A stretch of 64,000 nucleotides of DNA from Mesorhizobium sp. NZP2077 (GTDB lineage: Bacteria; Pseudomonadota; Alphaproteobacteria; Rhizobiales; Rhizobiaceae): NCBI RefSeq assembly GCF_013170805.1, contig NZ_CP051293.1:1178001-1242000 (forward strand). The letters run 5' to 3'. Position 1 is the first letter of the stretch. Every line of letters begins with the position of its first letter. Below the pieces are notes generated by a model. It was not told the DNA's origin. It saw nothing but the letters and a program-made list of their open reading frames with translations, and ran no database searches. This document shows, piece by piece, positions 8,376 through 19,108 of the stretch. A program made the translations under genes and the position numbers.

Positions 8376-8645
8376 ATGGCACACAAGAAAGCTGGCGGCT
8401 CGTCGCGCAACGGTCGCGACTCGCATTCCAAGCGTCTGGGCGTGAAGAAGTTCGGCGGCGAGGCCGTCATCCCGGGCAATATCATCATTCGTCAACGCGG
8501 CACGACCTGGCATCCCGGCGTCAATGTCGGCATGGGCACGGACCACACCCTTTTCGCGCTCGAATCCGGCGCCGTGACGTTCAACAAAAAAGCCAACGGC
8601 CGAACCTACGTATCGGTCAACCCGATTGCCAAAGCCGCGGAGTAG
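8376..8645 (+). CDS. rpmA: 50S ribosomal protein L27
   Basis: 89 residues, normal length. The N-terminus [23 protein letters not shown] is diagnostic; L27 reaches toward the peptidyl-transferase centre of the 50S subunit. Cotranscribed with rplU; the 98-base spacer holds small hairpins (TCCGGCG with CGCCGGA near 8281-8301). An intrinsic terminator follows at 8716. Confidence 0.98.
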   Translation: MAHKKAGGSSRNGRDSHSKRLGVKKFGGEAVIPGNIIIRQRGTTWHPGVNVGMGTDHTLFALESGAVTFNKKANGRTYVSVNPIAKAAE

Positions 8646-8715
8646 CCGGTTCCGCACTAGAACACCGGCGCCCATCTCGGGGACCGGTGTCTGGCAAAGC
8701 CAGGAAAAGGATCAA

Positions 8716-8748
8716 GGGAGATGGGTTTCCATCTCCCTTTTTCTTTGC
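8716..8748 (+). terminator. Rho-independent terminator after rpmA
   Basis: Perfect 9-bp stem GGGAGATGG (8716-8724) with CCATCTCCC (8729-8737), loop GTTT, then TTTTTCTTT. It lies 70 bases after rpmA and just before the next gene's ribosome-binding site. Confidence 0.9.
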
Positions 8749-8762
8749 CTGGAGGACTTCAA

Positions 8763-9350
8763 ATGGTTGCCGAAGCGGAAGACTCAGAAGACGAAAGTTA
8801 CGCGATAGACTGCCCGGTGGTGGTCACCGAGCGGCTGGTGATGCGGGCGCCGCGCGAAAGCGACATCGCGCAACTGGTCGAGCTTGCCGACAACCGTCAT
8901 GTCGCCGAAATGCTGGCGCGCATGCCGCACCCCTATGGCGAGGCCGAGGCGCGCGCCTTCCTGGCCATGACCAAGTCGCGCCGCGCCGGCATCGTCTATG
9001 CGCTGACGCTGGCCGGCACCGACACCTTCGTCGGCTGCGCGGGGCTCAACACCACCGATCGCGGGCTGGAGCTCGGCTACTGGATCGGCGAACCCCACTG
9101 GAAGCGCGGCTATGCGACCGAAGCTGCGCACGCGCTGGTCGACCTCGCCTTCCAGAAGACATCGATCCAGGTGCTGCATGCCTCGACGCGGGTCATCAAT
9201 CCGGCCTCGCGCCGGGTGATCCACAAGTGCGGCTTCCAGTATGCCGGCCAGGGCATGCTGAACTCGATCGTCGCCGGCCAGGTGCCTGTGGAGCGCTACA
9301 GGCTCGACAGGAAGACGTGGACCAGCCTGCGGAACTGGATTCATTTTTGA
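8763..9350 (+). CDS. GNAT N-acetyltransferase (RimJ/RimL-like)
   Basis: 195 residues from ATG 8763, which has GGAGGA 7 bases upstream. The layout TERLVMRAPRESDIAQLVEL at the start, YWIGEPHWKRGYATEAAHALVD as the acetyl-CoA-binding motif, and ASTRVINPASRRVIHKCGF is that of the RimJ/RimL type, which transfers acetyl groups from acetyl-CoA to protein N-termini or small amines. Substrate unknown. A frequent neighbour of rpmA and obg in alphaproteobacteria. Confidence 0.88.
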   Translation: MVAEAEDSEDESYAIDCPVVVTERLVMRAPRESDIAQLVELADNRHVAEMLARMPHPYGEAEARAFLAMTKSRRAGIVYALTLAGTDTFVGCAGLNTTDRGLELGYWIGEPHWKRGYATEAAHALVDLAFQKTSIQVLHASTRVINPASRRVIHKCGFQYAGQGMLNSIVAGQVPVERYRLDRKTWTSLRNWIHF

Positions 9351-9353
9351 TGC

Positions 9354-9905
9354 ATGGCGCCGGTGAAGCCAATGGTTGAGGACAGCAGCGATATTGAATC
9401 GGTCGAGATCGTGCCGTTCGCACCGGAGCATATCGAAAGCTTTCATAGCGCGCTCGATGTCGTTTCGCGTGAGCGAAAGTACTTGTCCTTTCTGGAGGCG
9501 CCACCGCTGGATCAAGCCAGAAGATTTGTGATGGACCGTGTAGCAAGAGGCGATCCAGGCTATGTAGCAGCTGTTCGTGGCGAGGTTGTCGGCTGGTGCG
9601 ACATCACTCGCCATGATCGGCCCATACACGCTCATCGCGGCGCGCTTGGGATGGGCATTGTCCCGTCTTATCGGGGGCGTGGCCTTGGACGGAAGCTCAT
9701 CGATGCAACCGTGGCGCAAGCGCGCAAGGACGGCTTTGTCCGTATCGAGCTTTTCGTACATGCCGACAATGCCCGCGCCATCGCTCTCTATGACAAAGTC
9801 GGGTTTGTCAGGGAAGGTGTGCAGAGCGACGCTATCTGTATCGACGGACAATACGGCGATACGATCATGATGGCGATCGTCGAACGCAAAAACGCAGCCG
9901 GATGA
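9354..9905 (+). CDS. GNAT N-acetyltransferase
   Basis: Up to 183 residues; begins 3 bases after the previous GNAT stop, so the two are cotranscribed. Acetyl-CoA motif A is GMGIVPSYRGRGLGRKLIDATVAQA and the C-terminal ARAIALYDKVGFVREG is typical of the family. Starts at 9354 and 9372 are both possible. Substrate cannot be told. It differs from the upstream GNAT and is not a recent duplicate. Confidence 0.87.
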   Translation: MAPVKPMVEDSSDIESVEIVPFAPEHIESFHSALDVVSRERKYLSFLEAPPLDQARRFVMDRVARGDPGYVAAVRGEVVGWCDITRHDRPIHAHRGALGMGIVPSYRGRGLGRKLIDATVAQARKDGFVRIELFVHADNARAIALYDKVGFVREGVQSDAICIDGQYGDTIMMAIVERKNAAG

Positions 9906-9912
9906 AGAGCCA

Positions 9913-10782
9913 TCAGCCCAGTTCGACCCACACCGGGAGATGGTCCGAACCGGTTGCCTTCTGGTCGACCCACAGGCGCTGCAGCGATCTGGCAAGCGAA
10001 GCGCTGGTGAAGACGTAGTCGATGCGCTTGTGGCGGCTGGCGTTGGCGGGGTCCTTGGGGTCGACCCAGCTGACGAGATCGTCGCCGGCGACATCAAGGC
10101 GCACGGCGGCATCGACGGCGAAGTCGGCAGTCAGCGGCATGCCGAATTGGTGGTCCGGCCGGCCGGCGAGTTCGACATATTCGGGCGAGCCGGCCAGCAT
10201 GTTGAAATCGCCCAAGGCGACAAACGCCTCGGGATGCGGCAATTCCGGCAGGCCGATCTCGGCGACGCCAGATAGCGCGCCGCCCTCAAGCGCATAGTTC
10301 AACAGGCGTTGGCGCAGGAACTGGATCTGGCTGGCGCGTTCGACCGGGCTGCGGTGATCGAGATGGATGGAATAGAAGCGGATGAAGCCAAGCGGCGTCT
10401 CGATCAGCGCTTCCAGCGCGCCGCGCTGGAAGTTCATCATCTCGAAGCTGCGGCTGCGCGGCAAAAGCAGGTTGCGCGACAGATGAATGGGCGTTTTCGA
10501 CAGCATCATGTTGCCGAGCTGGAAGGTCGTGGTGATGGCGCGGCCGTTCTCGATGCGCGAGCCGATATTGGCCTCGAAATTGCTGCCATAGACGGCGAAA
10601 TAGTCGGGCAGCGCCTCGCCGATCTCGGCGACCATGTCACGGCCGCCGTTTCGCGGATTGTTGCGGGTGACCTCCTGCAGCGCGATCACGTCGGCGCCGC
10701 GCACGGCATCAGCGATGCGCCCGACATCGTAGTGCCCATCAAGACCGATGCCGTACTGGATGTTGTAGGTTACAAGCTTCAT
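9913..10782 (-). CDS. Endonuclease/exonuclease/phosphatase-family protein
   Basis: 289 residues of the EEP fold. Motifs in order: VTYNIQYG (metal-binding Asn), IALQEVTRN (catalytic Glu), FYSIHLDHRS, ALGDFNML and GSDHLPVWVEL (general base His). The family covers DNA repair nucleases, sphingomyelinases and phosphoinositide phosphatases. No signal peptide, so it acts in the cytoplasm. Convergent with the GNAT pair and divergent from obg with 132 bases between. The specific substrate is not evident. Confidence 0.88.
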   Translation of the reverse strand: MKLVTYNIQYGIGLDGHYDVGRIADAVRGADVIALQEVTRNNPRNGGRDMVAEIGEALPDYFAVYGSNFEANIGSRIENGRAITTTFQLGNMMLSKTPIHLSRNLLLPRSRSFEMMNFQRGALEALIETPLGFIRFYSIHLDHRSPVERASQIQFLRQRLLNYALEGGALSGVAEIGLPELPHPEAFVALGDFNMLAGSPEYVELAGRPDHQFGMPLTADFAVDAAVRLDVAGDDLVSWVDPKDPANASRHKRIDYVFTSASLARSLQRLWVDQKATGSDHLPVWVELG

Positions 10783-10857
10783 ACCGATATTCCTCCGGCC
10801 GACCCCAAGCGGCCATCGTCATAAAACGGCCTCGCCCTTCGCCGCGCCTTGGTTTAG

Positions 10858-11946
<1,089 letters not shown>

Positions 11947-11949
11947 GGC

Positions 11950-13086
11950 ATGCAGTCGCTGAAGAAATACCGGCGCATCACCGTCAAGATCGGCTCGGCG
12001 TTGCTCGTTGACCGCGCGAGTGGCTTGAAGCGCGACTGGCTGGCTTCGCTTGCCGACGACATCGCCGTGCTCGCCCAGGGCGGCGCAGAGATCCTCGTCG
12101 TGTCGTCGGGCGCCATCGCGCTCGGCCGCACCATCCTTGGCCTCGGCAAGCGGGCTCTGAAGCTCGAGGAAAGCCAGGCCGCCGCCGCTGTCGGACAGAT
12201 TGCGCTCGCCGGCGCCTGGTCGGATGCGCTCGGCAAGGGCGCGCTGAAATCAGGCCAGATTCTCTTGACCCTTGGCGACACGGAGGAGCGCCGCCGCTAC
12301 CTGAATGCGCGCGCAACGATCTCGACGCTGCTGAAGATGAAGGCGGTGCCGGTCATCAACGAGAACGACACGGTGGCCACCTCCGAAATCCGCTATGGCG
12401 ACAATGACCGGCTGGCCGCGCGGGTGGCGACGATGATGGGTGCCGACCTTTTGGTGCTGCTCTCCGACATCGATGGGCTCTATACCGCGCCGCCGGCGCG
12501 CGACCCCAATGCCAAGTTCATCCCCGTGGTCGACCGCATCACGCCTGATATCGAGGCGATGGCGGGGGCCGCTGCGTCCGAACTCTCGCGCGGCGGCATG
12601 CGCACCAAGCTCGATGCCGGCAAGATCGCCACCGCCGCCGGCACGGCGATGATCATCACATCGGGCACGCGGCTGTCGCCGCTGATGGCGATCGAGCGCG
12701 GCGAGCGGGCGACCTTCTTCCGGCCGAGCAGCAATCCGGTGAAGGGCTACAAGACCTGGATCGCCGGCCAACTCGAACCGGCCGGCCGGCTGACGGTAGA
12801 TGCCGGCGCCGTCGGCGCGCTTACATCGGGCAAATCGCTGCTGCCGGCCGGCGTCAAGCTGGTCAGCGGCAATTTTTCGCGCGGCGATACGGTGGCAATC
12901 CTGTCGCCCGAAGGTCGCGAGATCGCGCGCGGGCTGGTTGCCTATGATGCCGCCGATGCCGTAAGGATCGCTGGCCTGAAGACTGCCGAGATCGAAACCG
13001 TGCTCGGTTACGAAGCGCGTTCGGCGATGATCCACCGCGATGACCTTGTGGTGAGTCATGCCGGAGGGGACATAAGCGGAGGATGA
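11950..13086 (+). CDS. proB: Glutamate 5-kinase
   Basis: 378 residues. It phosphorylates L-glutamate at the gamma carboxyl, the first step of proline synthesis. The amino-acid kinase domain ([49 protein letters not shown]) is followed from about residue 280 by a PUA domain ([24 protein letters not shown]). Starts 3 bases after obg and ends 3 bases before proA. Feedback inhibition by proline is a family property. Confidence 0.97.
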   Translation: MQSLKKYRRITVKIGSALLVDRASGLKRDWLASLADDIAVLAQGGAEILVVSSGAIALGRTILGLGKRALKLEESQAAAAVGQIALAGAWSDALGKGALKSGQILLTLGDTEERRRYLNARATISTLLKMKAVPVINENDTVATSEIRYGDNDRLAARVATMMGADLLVLLSDIDGLYTAPPARDPNAKFIPVVDRITPDIEAMAGAAASELSRGGMRTKLDAGKIATAAGTAMIITSGTRLSPLMAIERGERATFFRPSSNPVKGYKTWIAGQLEPAGRLTVDAGAVGALTSGKSLLPAGVKLVSGNFSRGDTVAILSPEGREIARGLVAYDAADAVRIAGLKTAEIETVLGYEARSAMIHRDDLVVSHAGGDISGG

Positions 13087-13089
13087 GCC

Positions 13090-14376
13090 ATGCTGAAGCT
13101 GCATGAAAGATCCGAGGATGACACCGTGGCGCTGATGGCCGATATCGGCCGCCGCGCCCGCGCCGCGGCCCGACCGCTGGCCATCGCCACCGCCGCCGCC
13201 AAGAATGCCGCGCTCCTTGCCATGGCCGACGCGATCATTTCCCGTGAGCAGGAGATTCTCGACGCCAACGCCATTGATGTCTCGAATGGCCACGAATCGG
13301 GCCTGTCCGCATCGTTCATGGACCGGCTGAAGCTCAATCCGGCGCGCATCCGTGCCATGGCCGACGGCATCCGTGAAATCGCGGACCTCAAGGATCCGGT
13401 CGGCGACGTGATTGCCGCCTGGGAGCGGCCGAACGGCCTGCAGATCGAGCGCGTGCGCACGCCGCTCGGCGTCGTCGGCGTCATCTATGAGAGCCGGCCG
13501 AACGTCACGGCTGATGCCGGCGCGCTGTGCCTCAAGGCCGGCAATCCGGTGATCCTGCGCGGCGGTTCGGATTCGCTCAATTCGTCCTCCGCCATCCATG
13601 CCGGCCTGGTCGAAGGCCTGAAGGCTGCCGGCCTGCCGCAAGACGCCATCCAGCTCGTGCCGACCACCGACCGCGCCGCGGTCGGCGAGATGCTCAAGGG
13701 CCTGGGTGGTGCGCTCGACGTCATCATCCCGCGCGGCGGCAAAAGCCTTGTCGGACGGGTGCAGAGCGAGGCGCGGGTGCCGGTCTTCGCCCACCTCGAA
13801 GGCATCTGCCATCTCTATATCGACCGCTCGGCCAATCTCGACATGGCGGTGAAAATCGCGGTCAACGCCAAGATGCGGCGCACCGGCGTCTGTGGCGCCG
13901 CCGAGACGCTGCTTGTCGACCGCGCCGTGGCGTCCACCCATCTGGTGCCGATCCTCGACGCGCTGCGCGCGGCCGGTTGCGAGATCCATGCCGATGCCGA
14001 GGTGCTGAAGGTGTTTTTCGATGCCAAGCCGGCGACCGATGCCGACTGGGTGACGGAATATCTCGACGCCATCATCGCAGTGAAGCTGGTCGACGGCATC
14101 GGTGGTGCGATCGAGCATATCGAGACGTTCTCCTCGCATCACACCGAGGCGATCATTGCCGAGGACGCAAATGTCGTCGAGCGGTTCTTCAACGAGATCG
14201 ATTCGGCGATCCTGCTGCACAATGCCTCGACGCAGTTCGCCGATGGCGGCGAGTTCGGCATGGGCGCCGAGATCGGCATCGCCACCGGCAAGATGCATGC
14301 GCGCGGGCCAGTTGGCGTCGAGCAGCTGACCTCGTTCAAATACCGCGTGCGCGGGTCGGGACAGGTGAGGCCTTGA
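13090..14376 (+). CDS. proA: Gamma-glutamyl phosphate reductase
   Basis: 428 residues, normal length. An NADPH-dependent aldehyde-dehydrogenase-fold enzyme that reduces the product of ProB to glutamate semialdehyde. The region [17 protein letters not shown] carries the catalytic Cys, and [24 protein letters not shown] is strongly conserved. Pairs with proB in one operon. Confidence 0.97.
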   Translation: MLKLHERSEDDTVALMADIGRRARAAARPLAIATAAAKNAALLAMADAIISREQEILDANAIDVSNGHESGLSASFMDRLKLNPARIRAMADGIREIADLKDPVGDVIAAWERPNGLQIERVRTPLGVVGVIYESRPNVTADAGALCLKAGNPVILRGGSDSLNSSSAIHAGLVEGLKAAGLPQDAIQLVPTTDRAAVGEMLKGLGGALDVIIPRGGKSLVGRVQSEARVPVFAHLEGICHLYIDRSANLDMAVKIAVNAKMRRTGVCGAAETLLVDRAVASTHLVPILDALRAAGCEIHADAEVLKVFFDAKPATDADWVTEYLDAIIAVKLVDGIGGAIEHIETFSSHHTEAIIAEDANVVERFFNEIDSAILLHNASTQFADGGEFGMGAEIGIATGKMHARGPVGVEQLTSFKYRVRGSGQVRP

Positions 14377-14403
14377 AGCTTTTCGTCGCTAGAGCCTGAG
14401 GCG

Positions 14404-15036
14404 ATGCTGGCATCTTCCCAACCGGCGGTCCCCTCCCGTTACCTGAAGATGCCGTATGCCGAAAAGGGCCTCGCCGTCGGCCTGTTCGGCGGCTCGTTCA
14501 ACCCGCCGCATGCCGGCCATGCGCTGGTCGCGGAGATTGCGCTCCGCCGTCTGGCGCTGGACCAGTTGTGGTGGATGGTGACGCCGGGCAATCCGCTGAA
14601 GAGCACGCGCGAGTTGGCGCCGCTGGCCGAGCGGCTGCAGCTGTCGGAGAAGATCGCCAGGAACCCGAAGATCAAGGTCACCGCCTTCGAGGCGGCGCAT
14701 CACGTGCGCTACACTGCCGACACGCTGGCGTTGGTCAAGGCGCGCAATCCCGGCGTCGATTTCGTCTGGATCATGGGCGCGGACAGTTTGCGCGATTTCC
14801 ACCGCTGGCAGCGCTGGCGCGAGATCGTGCTGACCTTCCCGATCGCGGTGATCGACCGGCCGGGCGCCACGCTGTCGTTCCTGTCATCTGTCGTCGCCAA
14901 GACCTTCGACTACGCCCGTGTCGATGAAGGCGACGCGCCGCTGCTTGCCCGCATGCAGGCGCCGGCCTGGACCTTCATCCACGGCCCGCGCTCCTCGCTG
15001 TCGTCGAGCGCGATCCGGAAAATGGCGAAGGAATAG
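14404..15036 (+). CDS. nadD: Nicotinate-nucleotide adenylyltransferase
   Basis: 210 residues. Joins ATP to nicotinate mononucleotide to give deamido-NAD. The nucleotidyl-transferase motif GLFGGSFNPPHAGHAL and the C-terminal SSLSSSAIRKM (ISSTxIR-like) are clear. ATG 14452 (16 codons in) is an alternative start; the first gives a short extra tail. Follows proA by 27 bases. In most rhizobia nadD leads into rsfS; here an MFS gene sits between. Confidence 0.95.
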   Translation: MLASSQPAVPSRYLKMPYAEKGLAVGLFGGSFNPPHAGHALVAEIALRRLALDQLWWMVTPGNPLKSTRELAPLAERLQLSEKIARNPKIKVTAFEAAHHVRYTADTLALVKARNPGVDFVWIMGADSLRDFHRWQRWREIVLTFPIAVIDRPGATLSFLSSVVAKTFDYARVDEGDAPLLARMQAPAWTFIHGPRSSLSSSAIRKMAKE

Positions 15037-15132
15037 CGCCTCTCCGCAACGGGAAGAGCCAGTATTTCGGCCGCCCGGCCATGTCGTTTTTACAGCGGCG
15101 CGCACCCAGCCGATCGGCGATGCTGGCCTGAT

Positions 15133-16428
15133 ATGGCAACCCGAACCACAACCCGACTCGCAGTCGACCCGGAGCATGGCAGCGCGCCGGCGCCGCTGAT
15201 CGCGATTGCCAGCGTCATCGTGTCGATGGCGCTGATCGCCATCGGCAACGGGCTGATGTTTGCCTATATCCCGGTCCGGCTCGGCGCAGAAGGTTTCGAT
15301 CCGACCTGGGCCGGGTTGATCATTACCGGCCTGTCGGCCGGCGGCCTCGCAGGCTGTATCCTCACCGGACCATTGGTGCGCCGGGTCGGTCACGCCCGCG
15401 CCTTCATGGTGCTGTCAGCGCTGATTGCGCTGGCCAATGCAGCCGTCGGCGCTGGACCGCATCCGGTTCTGTGGATCGCTGCCCGCGCTCTGTACGGCTT
15501 TGCCATATGCGGCCTGTTCATCGTCGCGCAAAGCTGGTTGAACGATGCCGTGGCCAACGCCATACGCGGACGGGTGATGGCGTTCTTCTACGTTGCGTAT
15601 GTCGCAGGGCTCGGTGTCGGCTATGCGACGCTGGCACTGGTCGACATCAAGACCGCGGATGCGCCGCTGATCGGCATCGCCTTCACCGCTTTGTCAATCC
15701 TGCCCGTTGGCATGACACGGCTGGCGCAGCCGCCGGCGCCGCAGGCGGCCTCGGTGGCGCTGCGCCGGGCCTGGCGGATTTCGCCGGTCGGCGTTGCCGG
15801 CATGCTGGCGGTCGGCGGCCTGTCGATGTCGATTGCCGGCTTTGCGCCGATCCATGCCACCGCCAAGGGCTATAGCCAGGCCGATGTGGCGCTGTTGCTG
15901 TCGGTTATGCCGCTCGGCACGCTGATCCTGCAGCTCCCATTCGGCTGGATTTCCGACCGCACCGACCGCCGCTATGTTCTGATCGGGGCATCCGGGCTTG
16001 CCGCGTTGGCCGGCATGTTCGCACTCGGCTTCGATGGCGGTGCGCTGCCGGCGCTGCTGGTGATCTATGTCTTGTGGGACGGTGCATCGGAATCGATCTA
16101 TTCCCTGTCCAGCGCGCACGCCGCCGACCGCGCCGGCAAGGACGACATGGTGGCGCTGTCCAGTTCGCTCTTGTTTGCCTGGTCGCTGTCGGGCTTCATC
16201 GTGCCGGGCATCGTCACCGCGCTGTCGGCCGCCTTCGGCACGCAAGCCTTTATCTATGTGGCAATCGTCATTGCCTGCGCCTTCTGCCTGTTCGTGCTGT
16301 TGCGCGTCTTCACCACCCAGGCTGTGCCTGCCACCGAGACCGGCAGCTTCGCACCGATGACGGCGCAGGCGCCATTGCCGGTCGAACTCGCCTATGCGCC
16401 GGACGATAACGCCAGGAAACCGGGCTGA
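15133..16428 (+). CDS. MFS transporter (YcaD-like)
   Basis: 431 residues with about 12 hydrophobic segments. The early loop GPLVRRVGHARAFM and mid-protein GWISDRTDRRYVL correspond to the conserved loop 2-3 and 8-9 motifs of the major facilitator superfamily. A charged N-terminal tail (ATRTTTRLAVDPEHG) precedes the first helix. Substrate unknown. Inserted between nadD and rsfS, which are usually adjacent. Confidence 0.9.
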   Translation: MATRTTTRLAVDPEHGSAPAPLIAIASVIVSMALIAIGNGLMFAYIPVRLGAEGFDPTWAGLIITGLSAGGLAGCILTGPLVRRVGHARAFMVLSALIALANAAVGAGPHPVLWIAARALYGFAICGLFIVAQSWLNDAVANAIRGRVMAFFYVAYVAGLGVGYATLALVDIKTADAPLIGIAFTALSILPVGMTRLAQPPAPQAASVALRRAWRISPVGVAGMLAVGGLSMSIAGFAPIHATAKGYSQADVALLLSVMPLGTLILQLPFGWISDRTDRRYVLIGASGLAALAGMFALGFDGGALPALLVIYVLWDGASESIYSLSSAHAADRAGKDDMVALSSSLLFAWSLSGFIVPGIVTALSAAFGTQAFIYVAIVIACAFCLFVLLRVFTTQAVPATETGSFAPMTAQAPLPVELAYAPDDNARKPG

Positions 16429-16486
16429 CCCCGGCCGACGGGGCTTCGCCCGTGATGCCAGGCGAACCTGCTTGTGCGGCTGCGTC

Positions 16487-16515
16487 TTGAAACTGTCAGG
16501 GAACTCTGCCTATCT
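16487..16515 (+). promoter_or_regulatory. Candidate sigma-70 promoter for rsfS-rlmH
   Basis: TTGAAA at 16487-16492 and CTATCT at 16510-16515 with a 17-base spacer, a good fit to the rhizobial pattern, about 90 bases upstream of rsfS. Confidence 0.5.
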
Positions 16516-16607
16516 AAGCGGTGTCACCTGCTTTAGGGGGTGATTTGGTTGTTCTTGCTGCGAAAGGAAATACACTGAGAACAGCACTGCGGAAGAAGGC
16601 CGATATC

Positions 16608-16985
16608 ATGCCTTCGCCGGCCAGGATCAGCGTAGACGACGCCGTGTCCCGTGCCATCAAGACAGTCCTTGCCAGTCTGGAAGACTCCAAGGCCGAAAAT
16701 ATTGTCTCAATCGACATTCAGGGGAAATCGAGCCTCGGCGACTATATGGTCGTCGCGTCGGGCCGATCGCACCGTCATGTCTCGGCAGTCGCCGACCATC
16801 TCCTCAAGGCGCTCAAGGATGCCGGCCTCGGCACGGCGCGCGTCGAGGGGCTGTCCGGCGCCGACTGGGTCCTGATCGATTCCGGCGATATCATCGTCCA
16901 TGTCTTCCGCCCCGAAGTCCGCGAATTCTACAATCTCGAAAAGATGTGGCAGGCGCCGGATCTCGAGGAAGAGACCCTTCATTAA
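16608..16985 (+). CDS. rsfS: Ribosome silencing factor RsfS
   Basis: 125 residues from ATG 16608 (GGAAGAAGG upstream). RsfS binds L14 and blocks subunit joining when nutrients run low. The family core is AENIVSIDIQGKSSLGDYMVVASGRSHRHV and the closing WVLIDSGDIIVHVFRPEVREFYNLEKMW. The frame opens further to 16521, but the extra part shows no conservation. Confidence 0.94.
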   Translation: MPSPARISVDDAVSRAIKTVLASLEDSKAENIVSIDIQGKSSLGDYMVVASGRSHRHVSAVADHLLKALKDAGLGTARVEGLSGADWVLIDSGDIIVHVFRPEVREFYNLEKMWQAPDLEEETLH

Positions 16986-17057
16986 GCGGCTTCGTGTCGT
17001 TGCCCAGAATCGGATTTCTCCTTTGGGCGACAGGCATTAGCGGCTTATAGAGGCGGG

Positions 17058-17540
17058 ATGAAGATTTCAGTTCATGCCGTGGGCCGAATGAAAACCGGCC
17101 CCGAGCGGGAGTTGGCCGACCGCTATTTCGAGCGCTTCGCCAAGAGCGGGCCAGCGGTCGGGCTTGAATTCGCCGGGATCACCGAGATCGCCGAGGGCCG
17201 GTCGCAGAGCGCTGCCGAGCGCCAGCGCGATGAAGGCTCGAGGCTGCAGGCGCAGCTGCAGCCAGGCACGGCCCTCATCTTGCTCGATGAACGCGGCAAG
17301 AGCCTTTCCTCGCAGGATTTAGCCAATCGCATCGGGCAGTTGCGTGATGGCGGGCGCAAGGCGCTGGTGTTGGCAATCGGCGGCGCCGACGGTCACGATC
17401 CGTCACTGCGCGACCAGGCCGATCTGGTGCTGTCGTTCGGCGCGCTCACCTGGCCGCACCAATTGGTGCGGGTTATGCTGGGGGAGCAGCTCTATAGGGT
17501 CTCGACGATCCTCTCCGGCCACCCCTATCATCGCGCGTGA
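17058..17540 (+). CDS. rlmH: 23S rRNA pseudouridine-1915 N3-methyltransferase
   Basis: 160 residues, SPOUT fold. It methylates pseudouridine 1915 in helix 69 of 23S rRNA using SAM. The knot region is LILLDERGKSLSSQDLA and LAIGGADGHDPSLRDQADLVLSFGALTWPHQLVRVMLGEQLYR. Sits 72 bases after rsfS, the usual pairing. Confidence 0.96.
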   Translation: MKISVHAVGRMKTGPERELADRYFERFAKSGPAVGLEFAGITEIAEGRSQSAAERQRDEGSRLQAQLQPGTALILLDERGKSLSSQDLANRIGQLRDGGRKALVLAIGGADGHDPSLRDQADLVLSFGALTWPHQLVRVMLGEQLYRVSTILSGHPYHRA

Positions 17541-17631
17541 GCCTGCCGCTACAATTGTCGGCAGCTGTGATTCGTCGCCGTTGCCCGGATTTCCGCCCCA
17601 ATGCCTCGCAAGATCGAAAATCTCTAGCTTT

Positions 17632-17679
17632 ATGCATGTCGTTTTCCCAAAACCGGGACCACTTTTGGGCGACATGCAT
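17632..17679. repeat. 48-bp dispersed palindrome, intact copy
   Basis: ATGCATGTCG ... CGACATGCAT arms around a CCCAAAACC/CACTTTTGGG core. Nearly identical to 25001-25048. Lies in the non-coding stretch between rlmH and the envC-like gene. Confidence 0.9.
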
Positions 17680-17745
17680 TCTGGGACGAGCTGTTCAAAC
17701 ATGGTTGATGGTTCGTTAACGTGCCGCGGATAGAGTCGATGGCGA

Positions 17746-19107
17746 ATGTCTGAAGGCCGGGAATCGACACTGAGTTTATCAACAGGGGGCTCAATAGCGG
17801 GCTCCTGGCGCGCACGCTGCGGGACCGCGGCGGCGGCGTTACTCTTGTCGTTCCACGCGGCGTGGGCCGAGAACACGCTCGACATGGCGCCCGATCCCGA
17901 CCAGAGCCGCGCCGAATACGAACAGGTTTCGAAGGAAATCACGCTGTCGTCGGAACGGCTGGCCAAGCTCGCCGCCGATATCGCCGCGGTCAAGAAGGAC
18001 CATGCCTCGATCACCGCGGCGCTGATTCAGTCGGCAATGACCGAGCAGAAGCTCGGCCAGGACATCGAGGACATCGGCGCCAAGCTGGAAGGGCTGAAGG
18101 GCCAGCAGCAGAAAATCCGTGCCTCGCTTATGGCGCGCCGCGACGTGCTGGCCGAAGTGCTGGGCGCACTGCAACGCATGGGGCTCAACCCGCCACCGGC
18201 GATCCTGGTCAAGCCGGAGGACGCGCTGTCGTCGGTGCGCAGCGCCATCCTGCTCGGCGCCGTGGTGCCGGAATTGCGCCAGCAGACCGACAGCCTGCTG
18301 GCCGACCTCAAGGAGCAGACCCGGGTGACCGCCTCGATCGAGGCCGAACGGGCGCGGCTGACGGAAGCGGTCGGCGAGCAGGTGGCGGAAAAGAAGCGGC
18401 TCGGCATGCTGCTGGAAGCCAAGCAGAAGCTCGAGACCGACACGCAGGCGCAAATGACGGCCGAACAGCAGCGTTCCGAGCAGCTGGCGGCCAAGGCCTC
18501 TAGCCTTAAGGATCTGATCGCGTCGCTGGAAGCGCAGGCCGACAAGACCCGCAAGGCCGCGGATGCCGCAAAGGCGGCCGCTGCGGGCCAGGCAGGGGAC
18601 GACAAGACGGGTGGCGACCCAACGGCGTCGCTGCCGGTCCCCGAAGGCAACCAGCTTGCTGCGGCAGCCCCCTTTTCGGCACTGCAGGGGCAGATCACGC
18701 TGCCGGTCACCGGCCGCATCAAACGCCGGTTTGGCGCCGATGACGGTAACGGCGCGGTGATGCTTGGAGACATGCTTGCGACACAATCGGGAGCCATCGT
18801 CACCGCGCCGGCGGATGGGAATGTCCTTTATGCGGGGCCGTTTCGCTCCTATGGTCAACTCTTGATCCTCAATGCCGGGGACGGCTATCATGTCGTCCTG
18901 GCGGGGATGAGCAGAATCAGCGTCGTGACCGGCCAGTCGGTGCTCGCAGGAGAGCCGGTCGGCGCGATGGGAGAGGCCCGGGTGGCAAGCACCTCGGTTT
19001 CGAAGAATGGAAATGCCACGCCGGAACTCTATGTCGAGTTCCGCAAGGATGGAAAACCCGTCGATCCGGCCCCATGGTGGGCGGACCGTTTTTCTGGAAG
19101 GACGTGA
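17746..19107 (+). CDS. EnvC-like murein hydrolase activator with M23 domain
   Basis: 453 residues. A signal segment near residues 24-42 (AAAALLLSFHAAWA) is followed by long coiled coils (about 50-275) and a degenerate M23/LytM domain at the C-terminus (ITLPVTGRIKRRFGADDGNG, PADGNVLYAGPFRSYGQLLILNAGDGYHVVLAGMS). EnvC proteins activate amidases at the division site in the periplasm. The zinc-binding HxxxD and HxH pattern of active M23 enzymes is not visible, in line with an activator role. Overlaps no gene; ctpA follows after one base. Confidence 0.88.
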   Translation: MSEGRESTLSLSTGGSIAGSWRARCGTAAAALLLSFHAAWAENTLDMAPDPDQSRAEYEQVSKEITLSSERLAKLAADIAAVKKDHASITAALIQSAMTEQKLGQDIEDIGAKLEGLKGQQQKIRASLMARRDVLAEVLGALQRMGLNPPPAILVKPEDALSSVRSAILLGAVVPELRQQTDSLLADLKEQTRVTASIEAERARLTEAVGEQVAEKKRLGMLLEAKQKLETDTQAQMTAEQQRSEQLAAKASSLKDLIASLEAQADKTRKAADAAKAAAAGQAGDDKTGGDPTASLPVPEGNQLAAAAPFSALQGQITLPVTGRIKRRFGADDGNGAVMLGDMLATQSGAIVTAPADGNVLYAGPFRSYGQLLILNAGDGYHVVLAGMSRISVVTGQSVLAGEPVGAMGEARVASTSVSKNGNATPELYVEFRKDGKPVDPAPWWADRFSGRT

Positions 19108-19108
19108 A

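Noticed and set aside
9354-9905. Duplication of the preceding GNAT gene
   Set aside because: The two proteins differ in motif spacing and sequence throughout, so they are not recent copies.
12250-14298. 682-codon open frame on the minus strand over proB and proA
   Set aside because: Antisense to two conserved housekeeping genes and a product of high GC codon bias; no motif seen.
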